Below, one piece after another: positions 11,598 through 23,959 of a stretch of DNA of 64,000 nt. The stretch comes from Imbricaverruca yamaguchii (taxonomy: Eukaryota > Arthropoda > Thecostraca > Neoverrucidae): positions 434,001 through 498,000 of the forward strand of contig JAOTOL010001397.1 in NCBI GenBank assembly GCA_034440575.1, given 5' to 3'. Each line of letters opens with the position of its first letter. Position 1 is the first letter of the stretch. The notes below the pieces were generated by a model. That model saw nothing but the letters and a program-made list of their open reading frames with translations. It was not told the DNA's origin and did no database searches. The translations under genes were made by a program, and so were the position numbers.

Positions 11598-12580
11598 TAA
11601 CTGACAGTATTGACGGTACACTGGCAGTATTGACGGTACACTGGCATTATTGACGGTACACTGGCAGTATTGACGGTACACTGGCAGTATTGACGGTACA
11701 CTGGCAGTATTGACGGTACACTGGCAGTATTGACGGTACACTGGCATTGTTGACGGTACACTGGCAGTATTGACGGTACACTGGCAGTATTGACGGTACA
11801 CTGGCAGTATTGACGGTACACTGGCATTATTGACGGTACACTGGCGGTATTGACGGTACACTGGCATTATTGACGGTACACTGACATTATTGACGGTACA
11901 CTGGCAGTATTGACGGTACACTGGCAGTATTGACGGTACACTGGCAGTATTGACGGTACACTGGCAGTATTGACGGTACACTGGCGGTATTGACGGTACA
12001 CTGGCATTATTGACGGTACACTGACATTATTGACGGTACACTGGCAGTATTGACGGTACACTGGCAGTATTGACGGTACACTGGCAGTATTGACGGTACA
12101 CTGGCGGTATTGACGGTACACTGGCAGTATTGACGGTACACTGGCAGTATTGACGGTACACTGGCAGTACTGACGGTACACTGGCATTATTGACGGTACA
12201 CTGGCAGTATTGACGGTACACTGGCAGTATTGACGGTACACTGGCGGTATTGACGGTACACTGGCAGTATTGACGGTGCACTGGCAGTATTGACGGTGCA
12301 CTGGCAGTATTGACGGTACACTGGCAGTATTGACGGTACACTGGCAGTGTTGACGGTACACTGGCATTGTTGACGGTACACTGGCAGTATTGACGGTACA
12401 CTGGCAGTATTGACGGTACACTGGCAGTATTGACGGTACACTGGCAGTATTGACGGTACACTGGCAGTATTGACGGTACACTGGCAGTATTGACGGTACA
12501 CTGGCAGTATTGACGGTACACTGGCGGTATTGACGGTACACTGGCGGTATTGACGGTACACTGACAGTATTGACGGTATA
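11598..12580. repeat. 20-bp minisatellite, about 49 copies
   Basis: Very regular array with an exact 20-bp period, unit TTGACGGTACACTGGCAGTA. Variation is concentrated at a few positions (CAGTAT, CATTAT, CGGTAT, CATTGT; CTGG/CTGA). The order of variants shows a block of six to seven units repeated around 11,840-12,120, so segments of the array were themselves duplicated. Repeating peptides in all frames follow from the repeat and are not called as genes. Confidence 0.95.
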
Positions 12581-14371
12581 GTTTTATCGGGTCGGTATAG
12601 TTTCTTTTTGCAACGTCTTCTTGCTTTACAGCAGAATCCCTTCATAATATATAGGCGCTCTCAGTATACTCTGGCGGTTTAGAGTAATGGCTGTCATTTT
12701 CAGCGGTGTTGATTTCAATATTCGAAAAATCGTGCCGTGCTTCAGAGATAGTACATGGATCCATCGGCATGTCGTTGTAAAATTGTTGAGAAATCAGACA
12801 ATATGGATGGATGTAGAATGGCTGCTGCATTTTGCATTCAAATGTTGCTATATAAGTATCAACGTTTTGGTGTGACACCTTTCTGAAGGGCAAATCGAAG
12901 ATCAAAGTAGACAATCAGGTCTCACTCCTGGCCGACAGCTCGCCCGGGATTACAAACTGAGTATCTACTTTAATCGCCTGTTTCCTCTTGAGAAAGGTGC
13001 ACTATCAAAGTGTTCCACATTTAGCAAGTAACATTTGTGATGCCACATATAATGACCGTCCTATGTGTATTATTACATTATTACATGCAGAAAATGGCAT
13101 TGGCTATTGTCTTGCATGTGAGCTCGCATTTTTTGTACTCGTATGACATCCGAGGTAGTTCGATGTTTCCCTTCAAAGATTTATCAATTATCCTACAACG
13201 TCCACTTGTTCGTTAGTTGTTCTGCGTTTACTGTGACTCAGTACATTGATACGTGCAATACATTGTATTGCCTTTTCCTTGTAATGTGTGTTGATGCAGT
13301 AGAGAAAATCATTACACCGCTGTAATGTAGTTGTGTAATGCAGTGCACGGGCGATAACATGTGTTTTTTTTACCAAGAGACGAAACCGGATGGGATACAA
13401 AAACATAAGAGTGGTTCCATGCACACACACAAAGACATATATGCACATGCACAGTTGGTGTATATATGCCATTTGATCTGGTAAACTATCCCGGCTCGTC
13501 CAAATTAGCTGGCCATTGTTCCCGACAGTTCTTAGAAGTATAGCATTGAAGTCGGTTCAACTTTGGCGCAACATGTATTCCCGGAATGCCGGTCGCACTG
13601 GTCTATCGACACTGTCGACTTCGTGGGGCAAAATATCACACAATAATCCAGGGGAGATATTTTTAGAGCCATGTCGGACCATAAGGATCATTTGCGCTGC
13701 CTTTAAAGAGAATGTGTTTCGCAAGTAAAATGTAGGCAAGTGGACATTTGCATTAAGGAAGTTTTGTGATATTGTGTGTGATGTTTTAGGTGCTGATTGT
13801 CTTTGAGTGTATTCCACTGACCCCATGTGGCGTTATTTATGCTGCCCATGCTGCAATCCAGCATACAATATATTGCATGAAATGCTGCCCCATCTTCAAA
13901 TCATGAATAGTGGTTGCACACAAGGAATAATGGATGAGGTTGTTGCAGCAATATGTAGCAAAAGCATCCGATTGTGAAATCACTTGGATAGTATCCGTTT
14001 ATAGAAATATCTTAGGCCCACAGAAATTGGAATATCTCGCTTTCCACGCAGTGCACAATATATGCAATAATATAATATTGCGTCACTGCAGTGCCGTACC
14101 CCGATATTTGCTTCAAAATGGTGATGGGGCAAACGTATCTGGAGGGCTCACCTAACTGCAGCAAAAAAATTGCCTGAATTTCGACCACTATAATTTCAAA
14201 GGGACCTCCCTTTTTTGTCCAAAATAATTAGTGGCCACCTTAATTGCACTGTGGGGTTGCAATATACCCCCAACGTTTCTAGGTCACCGGATTTCAACCA
14301 AACTCTCCCACCCTGTTCGAACGTTTCTCTTTTTGATCCCTTGATAAGTCATCTCGCACTGTTGAAATTAC
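12581..14371. other. No gene recognised
   Basis: AT-rich sequence with scattered short frames. I see no domain, RNA gene or transposon terminus here. Confidence 0.45.
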
Positions 14372-14925
14372 ACCTGTACAAATCACTTTAAAATGTAAAA
14401 TGTTCCAATCGCAGGCTTACAGTTCACAACACCTGGTCGCCGCCACGCCAACGTCCGTACACGTGTACACCCGTCTTGCGCATTAGGTGCATTCGTCACA
14501 CTTCGTGCGGGTCTAAGGTTTCTGCCAGACCTCTTGTGTTTCGATAATTGCTGTCAAATAATATACTTGCGCTATATATGGCGTCTTGGAATGCTTCGTA
14601 TAGGGTTACTGTGAAATTTTTTATACTTCAATTCGATGATCTTATACCTGTACAAATTATTTTAAAAATGTAAAATTTTCAAATTTCAGGCGTTCCAGTT
14701 CATAACGACAGGTCACCACAACGCCAACGTTCGTGCATCTGTACACCCGCCTTACGCTTTTGGCGCGTTCGCCACACGTCGTGCGGTTCTACGGTTTCTG
14801 CCAGGAATTCTACTCTTTGCAAATTGCTGGCAAATGATAGACTTAGGCTACATTTGACGTGATGGAATGCTTCTTATGGGGGGTGCGCTGGGAAAATGTT
14901 TTCAACCCAATTCAATAGTTAGTTC
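14372..14925. repeat. Tandem duplication of a ~275-bp unit
   Basis: Two diverged direct copies (about 14,372-14,642 and 14,643-14,925) share ACCTGTACAAAT, ACGCCAACGT, GTACACCCG, GTTTCTGCCAG and GGAATGCTTC in the same order. The unit has no recognised identity. Confidence 0.7.
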
Positions 14926-14969
14926 TCTTCTTCCCATATCTTTCAGTGGTTAAGAAATGCTGATGCCCG

Positions 14970-16990
14970 CTAAGCATTGATGCACCTCATATTTCGTTCA
15001 ATATGCTCCCAGATTTGCTACCGAACCGAGACCCTGGCTCGATATTTTTGCCCCTTGCGTTTTTCTTCGTCGGCTGATGTGTTTATGGATTCTAGACAAA
15101 TTCGTGTTGGGGACCCAGCACATTTTTGTGTCCCAGGCTCTTTTCATGGCTTGTTTTCTTTGTGCACAGACGTTTTTAAGTTACCGAGACGTTTTAGAAG
15201 ACCATGGTATGTTAACTTAGTACCCTGTATTTTTCTGTTTTAGGACTATGCCACCTTTTTTAGCCCAACCAGTTTTTTAGTCCCTCATGCAGTCTCATGG
15301 CGCCGGTGTGCTTTGTGAAACTCCAATGTATTTTTATAAAGCTCTCGGTGCATTTATTTATGGCTGCAGCGCATGGTTTAAGGCCCTGCCGCTTTTTGTG
15401 AGACTGGGTACGCTTTGAAGGGCCCAGTAAATTTTCGGCCTCCCGTTGTGCTCTTTTAGTCCCGCTGTTTTATTTTTAGACTTCTGATGCACATTATGGC
15501 GCCCAGTGGGATTTTTGGGGCTTCGGTAGGATTTCTTGGGTCCCGGCGTGATTTTTTTTTGTCTGGCCCAAGCGAGTGATTCCGGGGACCCGACACCAGT
15601 TCCCTGGGGTCGACGCGATTCTTGAGGATCCCGTCTGATATATCTTGAAGTTAGAATCCCGGCTGGATTTTTGTGTCCCCCCGGCGTCATATGTCTGTGT
15701 TCTATCGCGATTTTGCGAACTCGGGTACGCATTTTCTGGATCACATTTCCTGTGCTAGTGCCTATTCGATTGAGTCTCGGTGTGATTTTGGGGGAGTCGA
15801 GTTTTATTTAAGCCCCCTGCGCGATGTTTTTGGGCACCGAAAACATCGCGCAGGGTACATCGTACGATTCTATGTGCTCTTTGTGCGGTTTTTGTCGGTG
15901 CCCTGACACGACTCTCTTCCGGGCTCGACGTTTTTTTTCCTAGGGGGTATTTGAGACGATCTTGGAAGCCGCAGAGGACATTCTGGTTAATAATTTATTT
16001 TTGTGGATGAAGCTGTGACTTTTGGAGCATCGGTGCGACATTTTGGCCCACAATATGATTTTCAAGGGTTGTGAAACGTCTTTACGTGTCCCAGTTAGAT
16101 TTTTCGGGGCTCCGCTGCCATTTGTTGGAATCTCTGGCGCGAGTCTTTAGTGGCCACGACATTTTTGAGGAGGCCCAACAAGTTTTGGAAGCTTTCGGCG
16201 CGCTTGTTGGAGCCCGTGGGTGATTTTCCATATCCGGATTGTAATTTTTTTTGTTGCGCTGCCTTAATTTATTTTGGGTCCCGATTAGACAGGCCCCGTT
16301 GCGACCTGTGGAGCCCCTAGCGTGATTTTCAGCAGCCAGGGCGGGAACTTTTGAGGCCTATAGCACGACTTTCAGGGGCCTAGACATGTCTTTTTGAGCC
16401 CCAGCGTAATATTCAGGGGACCGTCTTTTTGGCCCCACCATGATTTTCAAGGTCCCCGGTACGACATTTTTAGGCCCCAACAGAATTTGCAGGTGCCCCT
16501 GCCCGACCTTTGAGCCCAGCGGACTTTGCAGGGTATAACACGTTCTTAGGATCCTCCAGCATCATTTTCAGGGGCCCCTGTGATACTTCTTGGGCCTCCA
16601 GCGTGATTTTCAGGGGCCCCGGCGCGACATTCTCTGGGCCAGCAGTATTGTTTAGGGGTCCGGTTCCATTGTTTGGAGTCCCCAGTGTCATATTTAGGGG
16701 CCAAGAAACACATTTCGTTGTGCATAATATTTTTAGGCGCGATTTTGTTAGCCCACGTCAACATTTGTATGGTCCTTTGCGCGACTTATTGGAGGCCTCA
16801 ATGCTAGTTTCACGTGCCCGATGCGATTTTGTTGGGCCCGGAAGGATTTTTGTGTGGCCCAGCGTAATTTTTCCCAACCCCGGCGCGATTCTTTTGAGCC
16901 ACACGACCTCCCAGGGAGCTTCCCCCTTTGCCTCCTCTCTTGGTACACCACTGGTGCGATTTCTGAGTTATAAAACTTCTTGAGGATTTC
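14970..16990. repeat. 2-kb ancient degenerate array (~30-bp unit)
   Basis: The sequence cycles through variants of GGGGCCCCGGCGCGATTTTC roughly every 30 bases, clearest at 16,300-16,700. Divergence is high and the period drifts, so this is an old minisatellite. It contains one young-looking feature, a perfect 16-bp stem (15,815-15,830 with 15,840-15,855). Confidence 0.5.
15815..15855. repeat. Perfect 16-bp stem hairpin
   Basis: CCCTGCGCGATGTTTT (15815-15830) is followed, after a 9-nt loop, by its exact reverse complement (15840-15855). The perfect arms contrast with the strongly decayed repeats around them. Confidence 0.7.
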
Positions 16991-16999
16991 AAGGAGACA

Positions 17000-18830
17000 T
17001 TTTGACTCACGAACACACCGAAGTAGAGAGTAATTTAAAATGATCCGTATTTTACCGTATCGATTGCAAGGCGTCTAAACTCAAAAAGACGGCATAGCAC
17101 ATAGCACGTTTTCTCTGCTGTTGCTTGCGGCATGCGCCTTTGTTTCTGGCAACTGCTGCAGCTGACTGCGGTGGAAAAAAAGAAGGAAAGGCATTGAGCC
17201 ATTTCGTTTTTCCTGTTTGTGGGTAGGAGCCGAGAATTGGGATCGTCTTTAAATCAATGAACAAATTGTTCATCGCGTCATATCTTGTTGATGTTGAAAT
17301 ATCCTCCCAAGATAAATTTATTTCTAGCTCGTTACTGAAAAATCCAGCTCTCCTGAACATTGAAGAAGTTTAATATGTGCCTTTGCCTTCGGACGACAGT
17401 CGCCAGCACTACCTTCTGTACCTTCTGTACCTTCTGTACCCGTACATCTTGTAGATCTGCAAACCGAACCAACATCCCGAGGCCGTCCCATTTCAGGCAC
17501 GACGAAATAAATAGATGGCCTGCCTTCTGGCAATTGAGCACATTTTGTGTTAGAAAATTAACTTCAAGTCTGATTTTTTGTCAGAATCACGGCAGGTCAA
17601 AGTTAGGTCACGATCCCGTTTAAATGAGGTTTTATAATGTACTTTGAGACCATCTGTACATCATACAAACCATATGTCAAGAACAAAATGTAAAATATAC
17701 AGCCAAAAGTGCAAGATGGGGACATAGACAACGATCAACTAAAAATGACAAATGCAAAGAAGTGATCTCAGGTTATGTCACGAGTTCAAACCAAAATGTA
17801 AACTGGAGGAAAGATTTCGTGTGCATTGCTTTGTAACTAAGGTATGCTTTTCAAGCATTTTAAAATGTTTCAGGAACAATAATGCTCTCGAAAAGCGTGC
17901 AAGGTATCAATTCGATATCAGGTCAGGCCACTGAGATATCACGCAAGACGTTCCAGGGGTATACGTATCCAATGAATCCTGAAGGCTAAAATGTCGACTA
18001 CTACGAAGTACAAATGGCTCACGGTGGGTAATGTTGCACGTCAGTTTCAGTATTCACGTGGCTAGCGTCACGTCTGCCCGCTGTGCTCGGTGGTGATCCG
18101 TCATACCCTTCACACCCAACCTGAATCTGTTTGTCTTCAGAGCCGATTAAATACCGGGCTTATGCGGTCGTGAGTAGGCGAGTGTGTTGCGGACATTTTC
18201 CTTCTGTCCAGGTCTTGGACGGTCTCGTTTGACATACGCTAAGCTTACCTTATGCTAAGTTCACCACGAATTACATGTGACACGCACGCAAGAAATAATG
18301 TTGAAACCACAAGTGTCTGGCATTAATCGAATTAAACCACTTCATGTTCCCAATCTCAGCCTTCCAGATACGGTTGCATAATACATTAGTCGATGTCTGC
18401 ATTTCCTGCATAGCTACTAGTGAATTGTGTCAATACATAATTGTTTGGGCCGGGTGATCATGCCGGGTGGCCGAACATAAATTTGGTATAGGTGACATGC
18501 ATGAAGCATATTTTCGTGGGTACTTTATCTTTTTTGTCTTGAAATGATCTTGACCAGTCATCTCACTAGGCTTAGCCTGTCGTTGTCGATAGCCATATCT
18601 CCAGCCCATAAAGGGGAGCGGCGTCGGTGTAAAGGCGTGAACAGGCAAATCATGAGTGGTTGCCGGTGTCTACGCGCTTAATTAATTTGATTTGAGCAAC
18701 ACCACTAAGGAAACGAAAAATGTTCTTTAAACTATTGTCGGAATGACATTCACTTGTTCCTCCTCGTTTATAAGTACCACAATTTCACATTTGTTCGCTG
18801 TGCCTTGCTGGTGGGCCTGCGAGACATTGG
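17000..18830. other. No gene recognised
   Basis: Only short open frames. A minor 10-bp repeat (TACCTTCTG, about four copies) lies at about 17,401-17,440. Confidence 0.4.
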
Positions 18831-19230
18831 AGCAAATTTCGGCTTTTGACGCGGCCAGTTCCCAATGCTCCACCTGGCTCGCTGTTTATATTTCCCCCTG
18901 TCCAGGCCAGACAGTCGGAGACGGCCCTGTCAGCTCGTGGCATCCCCTCAGGAGGTAGACGCCGAGGACGGATGTGCCGGCGGGCCAGTGCAGCCGCAGC
19001 CACTGTCTGTCACGTGGTGGCCCCCGGGACTGCGCTCGCTGTCTCGGCCGCGGCGCAGTTGTCGCGCGAGCTGTCTGTCCCCCTGCTCCCGGAGGCGCCC
19101 ATCGCAGTCAGCGGCCGACCATTTCTTCCGCCTGGCAGCTTTCTCGGAGGCGGCTCCTCGATCAATACGGCGGCCGGCGGTGGTCGGTCGGGGAGGCTCG
19201 GGCCGCTACCGTTCTGCCAGCTGCCAGCAC
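18830..19230. other. GC-rich island
   Basis: About 400 bp of GC-rich, CG-containing DNA, open in several frames on both strands because of its composition. A promoter or first exon is possible; I see no domain or clear splice partner. Confidence 0.35.
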
Positions 19231-19620
19231 GGGCATAGCATGGGAATGGAAACATGACTGGGAAAATCAGGCCGACGTAGAGTGAGAATCGCAGACCACG
19301 TGCATGGAGCTTTGTCATGCAAAGATAAAAAATAGTCACAAGTAGACTGGATGTAATATTAGCTTGACACAGACCTCAGCTGCTTAAGCCAATTTCAGTC
19401 CCACCTGCTCCACCCCACCCCAATGTTCAGCACGGACGAGAAAATGCGCGACTGGCCATGCGATCTGAGCGGATGCTGTTCCGACAGCAATCAGCATGCC
19501 TACCTGACTGGGTGCTCTGCGAGGGGCCAGGGTGGAGTTTTCTATGTGTTTGAGGGCGAGCTTGACACCCCTCCCGAATCATTTTCACCTTGACCGTTAT
19601 GCCTGTGGCCTATGCTAGAC

Positions 19621-19860
19621 TAAATTAAGCTTGAATCCGTTGTTGATGTGAAGGTAGAATCGCTAGAGGCTGCATTACATATTTTGGACGGACATTTATT
19701 GCCCAAGCGAAGCGCTACGCATGTCAGACGCGTACTCCGCAAGGAGTCTCAGCGTCTAGGTGACACTGCTGACGATTTTGCTACCAGACTGGTAAAACTT
19801 GTCAAATCTTGTGAATACGGCACATTAAAACACGAATATTATTCGGGATTAATGCATTGA
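19621..19860 (+). pseudogene. Ty3/Gypsy-like gag remnant
   Basis: A frame of about 75 residues ending at 19,860 reads like the capsid part of Ty3/Gypsy gag. It has a leucine-rich stretch with AALHILDGHLLPK, then VLRKESQRLGDTADDFATRL and a VKLVKSCEYG motif. The latter two match the familiar gag pattern of a glutamine-rich turn, [DE]-x-[FV]-x-x-R-L-R-x-L and C-x-[FY]-G. The frame has no good ATG and stops soon afterwards. No zinc knuckle, protease or LTR is visible nearby; the 26-bp array follows at 20.0 kb. Assignment rests on motif resemblance only. Confidence 0.5.
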
Positions 19861-20044
19861 CAAATGGCTGAGCCATCAACTGCCTTGTAATCCCCTCAGG
19901 GAAGGCCGCTGGTGCTGCAGTCAGCTTTCCCGGGAAGATCGAGGACTCCGATCGTCGAAGTCGAGCGGCGAGTATTGAGGAGCATTGAAGAGTATTGAGG
20001 AATCGGCGGCCGCGCCAGCTGGCTGTCCTCCAGTTGAGCCGGCT

Positions 20045-20636
20045 GAGGACGGACTATAGACCCACCGACTGGGGACGGGCTGCAGACCCACCGGCTAGGG
20101 ACGGGCTACAGACCCCCCAGTTGGGGACGGACTACAGACCCACCGGCTGGGGACTGGCTACAAACCCGCCAGCTGGGGACGGGCTACAGACCCACCGGCA
20201 AGGGACGGCTACAGACCCACCGGCTGGGGACGGGCTACAGACCCGCCAGCTGGGGACGGGCTACAGACCCACCGGCTAGGGACGGGCTACAGACCCACCG
20301 GCTGGGGACGGGCTAGACCCACCAGTTGGGGACGGACTACAGACACCCCCTGGCTGTGGACGGACTGCAGACCGGCCAGCTGGGGACGGGCTACAGACCC
20401 ACCGGCTGGGGACGGGCTACAGACCCGCCGGCTGGGGACGGGCTACAGACCCGCCAGCTGGGGACGGACTACAGACCCGCCGGCTGGGGACGTGCTACAG
20501 ACCCACCGGCTGGGGACGGGCTACAGACCCCCCAGTTGGGGACGGACTACAGACCCGCCAGTGGGGACGGACTACAGACGTTCGGCTGGGGACGTGCTAA
20601 ACCCACCGGTGCGGCTACAGGACCCCCAGTTGGGAC
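20045..20636. repeat. 26-bp minisatellite, about 22 copies
   Basis: Unit CTGGGGACGGGCTACAGACC followed by CACCGG, with variants GACTAC/GGCTAC and CACCGG/CGCCAG. Several units are shortened near the end. The array directly adjoins the 18-bp array. Confidence 0.9.
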
Positions 20637-20637
20637 G

Positions 20638-21093
20638 GACTCAGGTGTCCACAGTCGCTCAGGTGTCCACAGTCGCTCAGGTGTCCACAGTCGCTCAGGT
20701 GTCCACAGTCGCTCAGGTGTCCACAGTCGCTCAGGTGTCCACAGTCGCTCAGGTGTCCACAGTCGCTCAGGTGTCCACAGTCGCTCAGGTGTCCACAGTC
20801 GCTCAGGTGTCCACAGTCGCTCAGGTGTTCACAGTCGCTCAGGTGTTCACAGTCGCTCAGGTGTCCACAGTCGCTCAGGTGTCCACAGTCGCTCAGGTGT
20901 CCACAGTCGCTCAGGTGTCCACAGTCGCTCAGGTGTCCACAGTCGCTCAGGTGTCCACAGTCGCTCAGGTGTCCACAGTCGCTCAGGTGTCCACAGTCGC
21001 TCAGGTGTCCACAGTCGCTCAGGTTTCCACAGTCGCTCAGGTGTCCACAGTCGCTCAGGTGTCCACAGTCGCTCAGGTGTCCACAGTCGCTCG
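20638..21093. repeat. 18-bp minisatellite, about 25 copies
   Basis: Unit TCAGGTGTCCACAGTCGC, almost invariant (a few TTCACAG or TTTCCAC variants). Since 18 is a multiple of 3, several frames stay open throughout (repeating VSTVAQ or GVHSRS on +, CGHLSD or PERLWT on -). Four competing open frames argue against coding. 21,100-21,735 downstream holds no recognised gene. Confidence 0.95.
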
Positions 21094-21861
21094 GGACATC
21101 GCCCTGACGACCGTTTCGAGTTCGGCCGTGGATGTGTTCGCTGCAGGAGGCCGGCCACTTACAGGCAGTGTGCCGGAGAAGCTGCGGCACCAGCCGGTAA
21201 CCAGTTCAGACAGTGACGTCATAGGACAATGGAGAAATACAGGGCCATGTGTTCGGCGTAGAATCTGGCTCGAAACATGACAACTTCCCTTCCGGCAGCG
21301 ACGGTATTCAGGGGTTTGCAAGGTAAGCATTGTTTACCCATGCGTGGGAGCAGTGCCATGTTCCATGAACATTTTGTAATGAAGACGCCTTCAAATATAT
21401 CCTAAATCTACAAATTCCTTCAGAAATTTGCGTGCGGAGTCTAACTGTTCAATATCGGGTTTGCTCTAGAGATTCTGAGGATTATCTTCAGAAAGTTAAT
21501 CAGCCCGTCTTCGCCAGGGCAGTCCTCACAGCTGTGCATCATGCAATCACGGGTTTCCGTGTCTCATATAGCGTGATCGGGGAGGTTACGGTATTTAAGA
21601 CCGGGAAGGCCGAGAGCGGATATGAGCAGTTTTGGGTTTTGGTGATAAGTGCACATGGTGGTGGTGGTGGTGGATTTGTGCCTGAGGGCGCGTCGACTGC
21701 ATTGGTAATTTTTCGCTCATGCATATGGACACCGAGTGCGGACTAAGAACAACAAAAGTTAAGAAGCTGGTGCGAGGGTTTTCAGAATTATACTCGCATA
21801 GATTATATATCTACATAATTTTGACCCACAGAAGCTCACTTCGGACTAAAAGCAACAAAGG

Positions 21862-23231
21862 TTAACACAAAGGTTAACAAAGGTCAGGCGCCCTGGAGGG
21901 CCTCTGAAAATTACGCGCACTGGAGGGGGCGGATTCCGCCCCCCCCCCTAATTCTCGGCTCCCATTAAGGCTAGAGCAACGAAATTCGTAGGATGGATGG
22001 GCACGATAGTAAACTCTATTGTGTTCAAATTTCGTGACCACAGGTCAACATCTTCAAGGTCAAATGAGGTAGAAATAGCAACCTTTTCTGGTTTTGCGTG
22101 GCTTGGCTTGTCATTGGTATGGATCGCTGTGATTGTGTTTAAATGTTCCAAAATTGGCATCAATGATGTTTTGGACATTACTAATTATGTAATGCATGTG
22201 CCAGATCCGCCATTTGACCTCAGGTCACCCATATAGGAGCACTTTATCAGGTCATTACCTGCTCCAGTTATCGGAACCGGGCTCCCATCCCGACTGCTCC
22301 GTTGGGCGGCTCGGCACAATCGGCTTCGCAAAGAAAGGAGTGAAATACATGAATAAAGTATGGAAACGCTTAGGCACACAATGACAAACAGTAGATTTCG
22401 GAATGTATAGGGAGTAACATGTAATGTGACATCAATCGCATGACGGTCATTTGCATTTATGACACATCCCAGCTGACCAAGTTTGGTTCCATTAGCCTAT
22501 CATGAACTTGACCTGACTTGACCTCGGCGACCTAACATTACTTTTAAATTATATAGCATAACAATATGCATCAAACAAGTCGCTAGCGTTGTCAAGAACA
22601 CTTCCCTATTGGCAATATACGGGTTGCGCATCACCGCCGATTTTTGTGGTCTGGCGCTGTGAATTGTTTTTACTTTAACGGCCCCTAACTTGAAAACTTC
22701 TCGGCCGATTTACATCTGTCTTGCTTCAAACAATGCGCCGGTCATTTCTAAGCAGGTATGCGAAAACTTTTGCGTATATCTGCCGGTACAATATGGAGTT
22801 ATGTACGAAAAATCGGAAGGATTGGCGGAATTCGCCATACCCCCTCTAGGGCGTGTGTTAACCTGTTATGAACTTGACCTGACTTGACCTCGGTGACTTG
22901 ACATGACTGGAACAATGTACCATGACAATGTACATCAAACAAGTCGCTAGTTTTGCCAAGAACACTTCCTTTTTGCTAATATACGGGAAGCGCATCAGCG
23001 CCGATATTTGTGATCTGGCGCTGAGAAAATATTTTGACTTTAGCGACCCCTAAGTCGAAATATTTTCGGTCGATTTTCATTTTTCTTACTTCAAACAACG
23101 TGCCGGCCATTTATTGGCAGGTACACAAACAATGGCGTAAATCGGCCGGTAAAATCTGGAGTTATCTACGAAAAACTGGAGGGGTGGGCGGATTTCCCCC
23201 CCCCTCCAGTGGGCGAGTTAAGAAGCCGGTA
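21862..23231. mobile_element. TTAA-flanked DNA element, degenerate dimeric copy
   Basis: This is homologous in order and content to the well-preserved element at 49.8-50.6 kb: GAAAATTACGCGCACTG, then a GGCTCC/ACGAAATTC block, AACTTGACCTGACTTGACCT, TCAAACAAGTCGCTA and GGCGTGTGTTAA. The first monomer ends near 22,860 at GTGTGTTAA. A second, 5'-incomplete monomer repeats the last third (22,861-23,220) and ends at GGGCGAGTTAA. The 5' end is disturbed by a short local duplication of TTAACA. No coding capacity is seen, so it is non-autonomous. Confidence 0.6.
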
Positions 23232-23650
23232 CGAGGCTTTTCAGAATTCTGCTCGCATAGATCATTTATCTCACATAAATTTCCCAAGCAATCCTTTTCT
23301 GAACTCTACTTTTGGTTCCATCAGCCTGTCGCACCGTGATACAGCCGGTCTTGCCGAGACACATCCGGCCGATCTGGTCCGATTCATAAAATAACTTTAC
23401 TTTCACGTTGACTGCGTCCGACACCCTCAGAAATGTCCTCGCTTCACAGGTAGTGCGTTCAGCGACAGTGAGCAGTGAGCACTGGACACCGAAACACGGC
23501 GCCGCCTGCGGTTCGTGCCCTTCCTGATATTTCACTACATTCGCAGTTTTTATATATATTTTCGCGAGGCAACAAATGGTTGTGGGAATATTTTCTGTTA
23601 TCGTGCGATTAAATAATAAAAAAAAATTATTTTAAAATTGTTTAATCCGA

Positions 23651-23959
23651 GTTGTTCTTGGGGTGGCTTGAGGAACCAGGGTTCTATTGCTAAGCAGAGC
23701 TTGTTGCGTGAACCCTGGCCCCACCACCCGATCCATGAACTCCAGTTCAACGGCATAATTTAGACCGAAAGTTTAACGTGTCGCCAATGCACCGACACGG
23801 CCGCCCGGTAGCTTGTCCCCGGCCTTATCGGGCCAGCTGCCAACTGACACTCCCGGCCGGGGGCTAAATGCGAGCGCGCGAAGCGACTCGAACCCTGTGT
23901 TGCCAGGACAGGGGAGACCAGTGCAGGCCACCGCTCTAACCAACTGAGCTACCGGAGCG
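23651..23959 (-). mobile_element. tRNA-derived SINE, copy 2
   Basis: Reverse-oriented full-length copy. On the minus strand it starts CGCTCCGGTAGCTCAGTTGG with the A box, continues to a B box GGGTTCGAGTC and ends GCCACCCCAAGAAC. Of the four copies its head is closest to a tRNA. It also gives the undisturbed sequence around the point where copy 3 is interrupted (CACTGGTCTCCCCTGTCCTG). Confidence 0.85.

Noticed and set aside
11598..12580. CRISPR array
   Set aside because: There are no unique spacers; the repeat is contiguous and the genome is eukaryotic.
11304..12645. Minus-strand frames of Y-R-Q-Y-C-Q-C-T-V-N repeats
   Set aside because: Shadow of the 20-bp array with equivalent text in several frames.
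20326..21280. Long + and - strand frames through the 18-bp array
   Set aside because: Four frames are open at once because the unit lacks stops; no start context, no domain outside the repeat.
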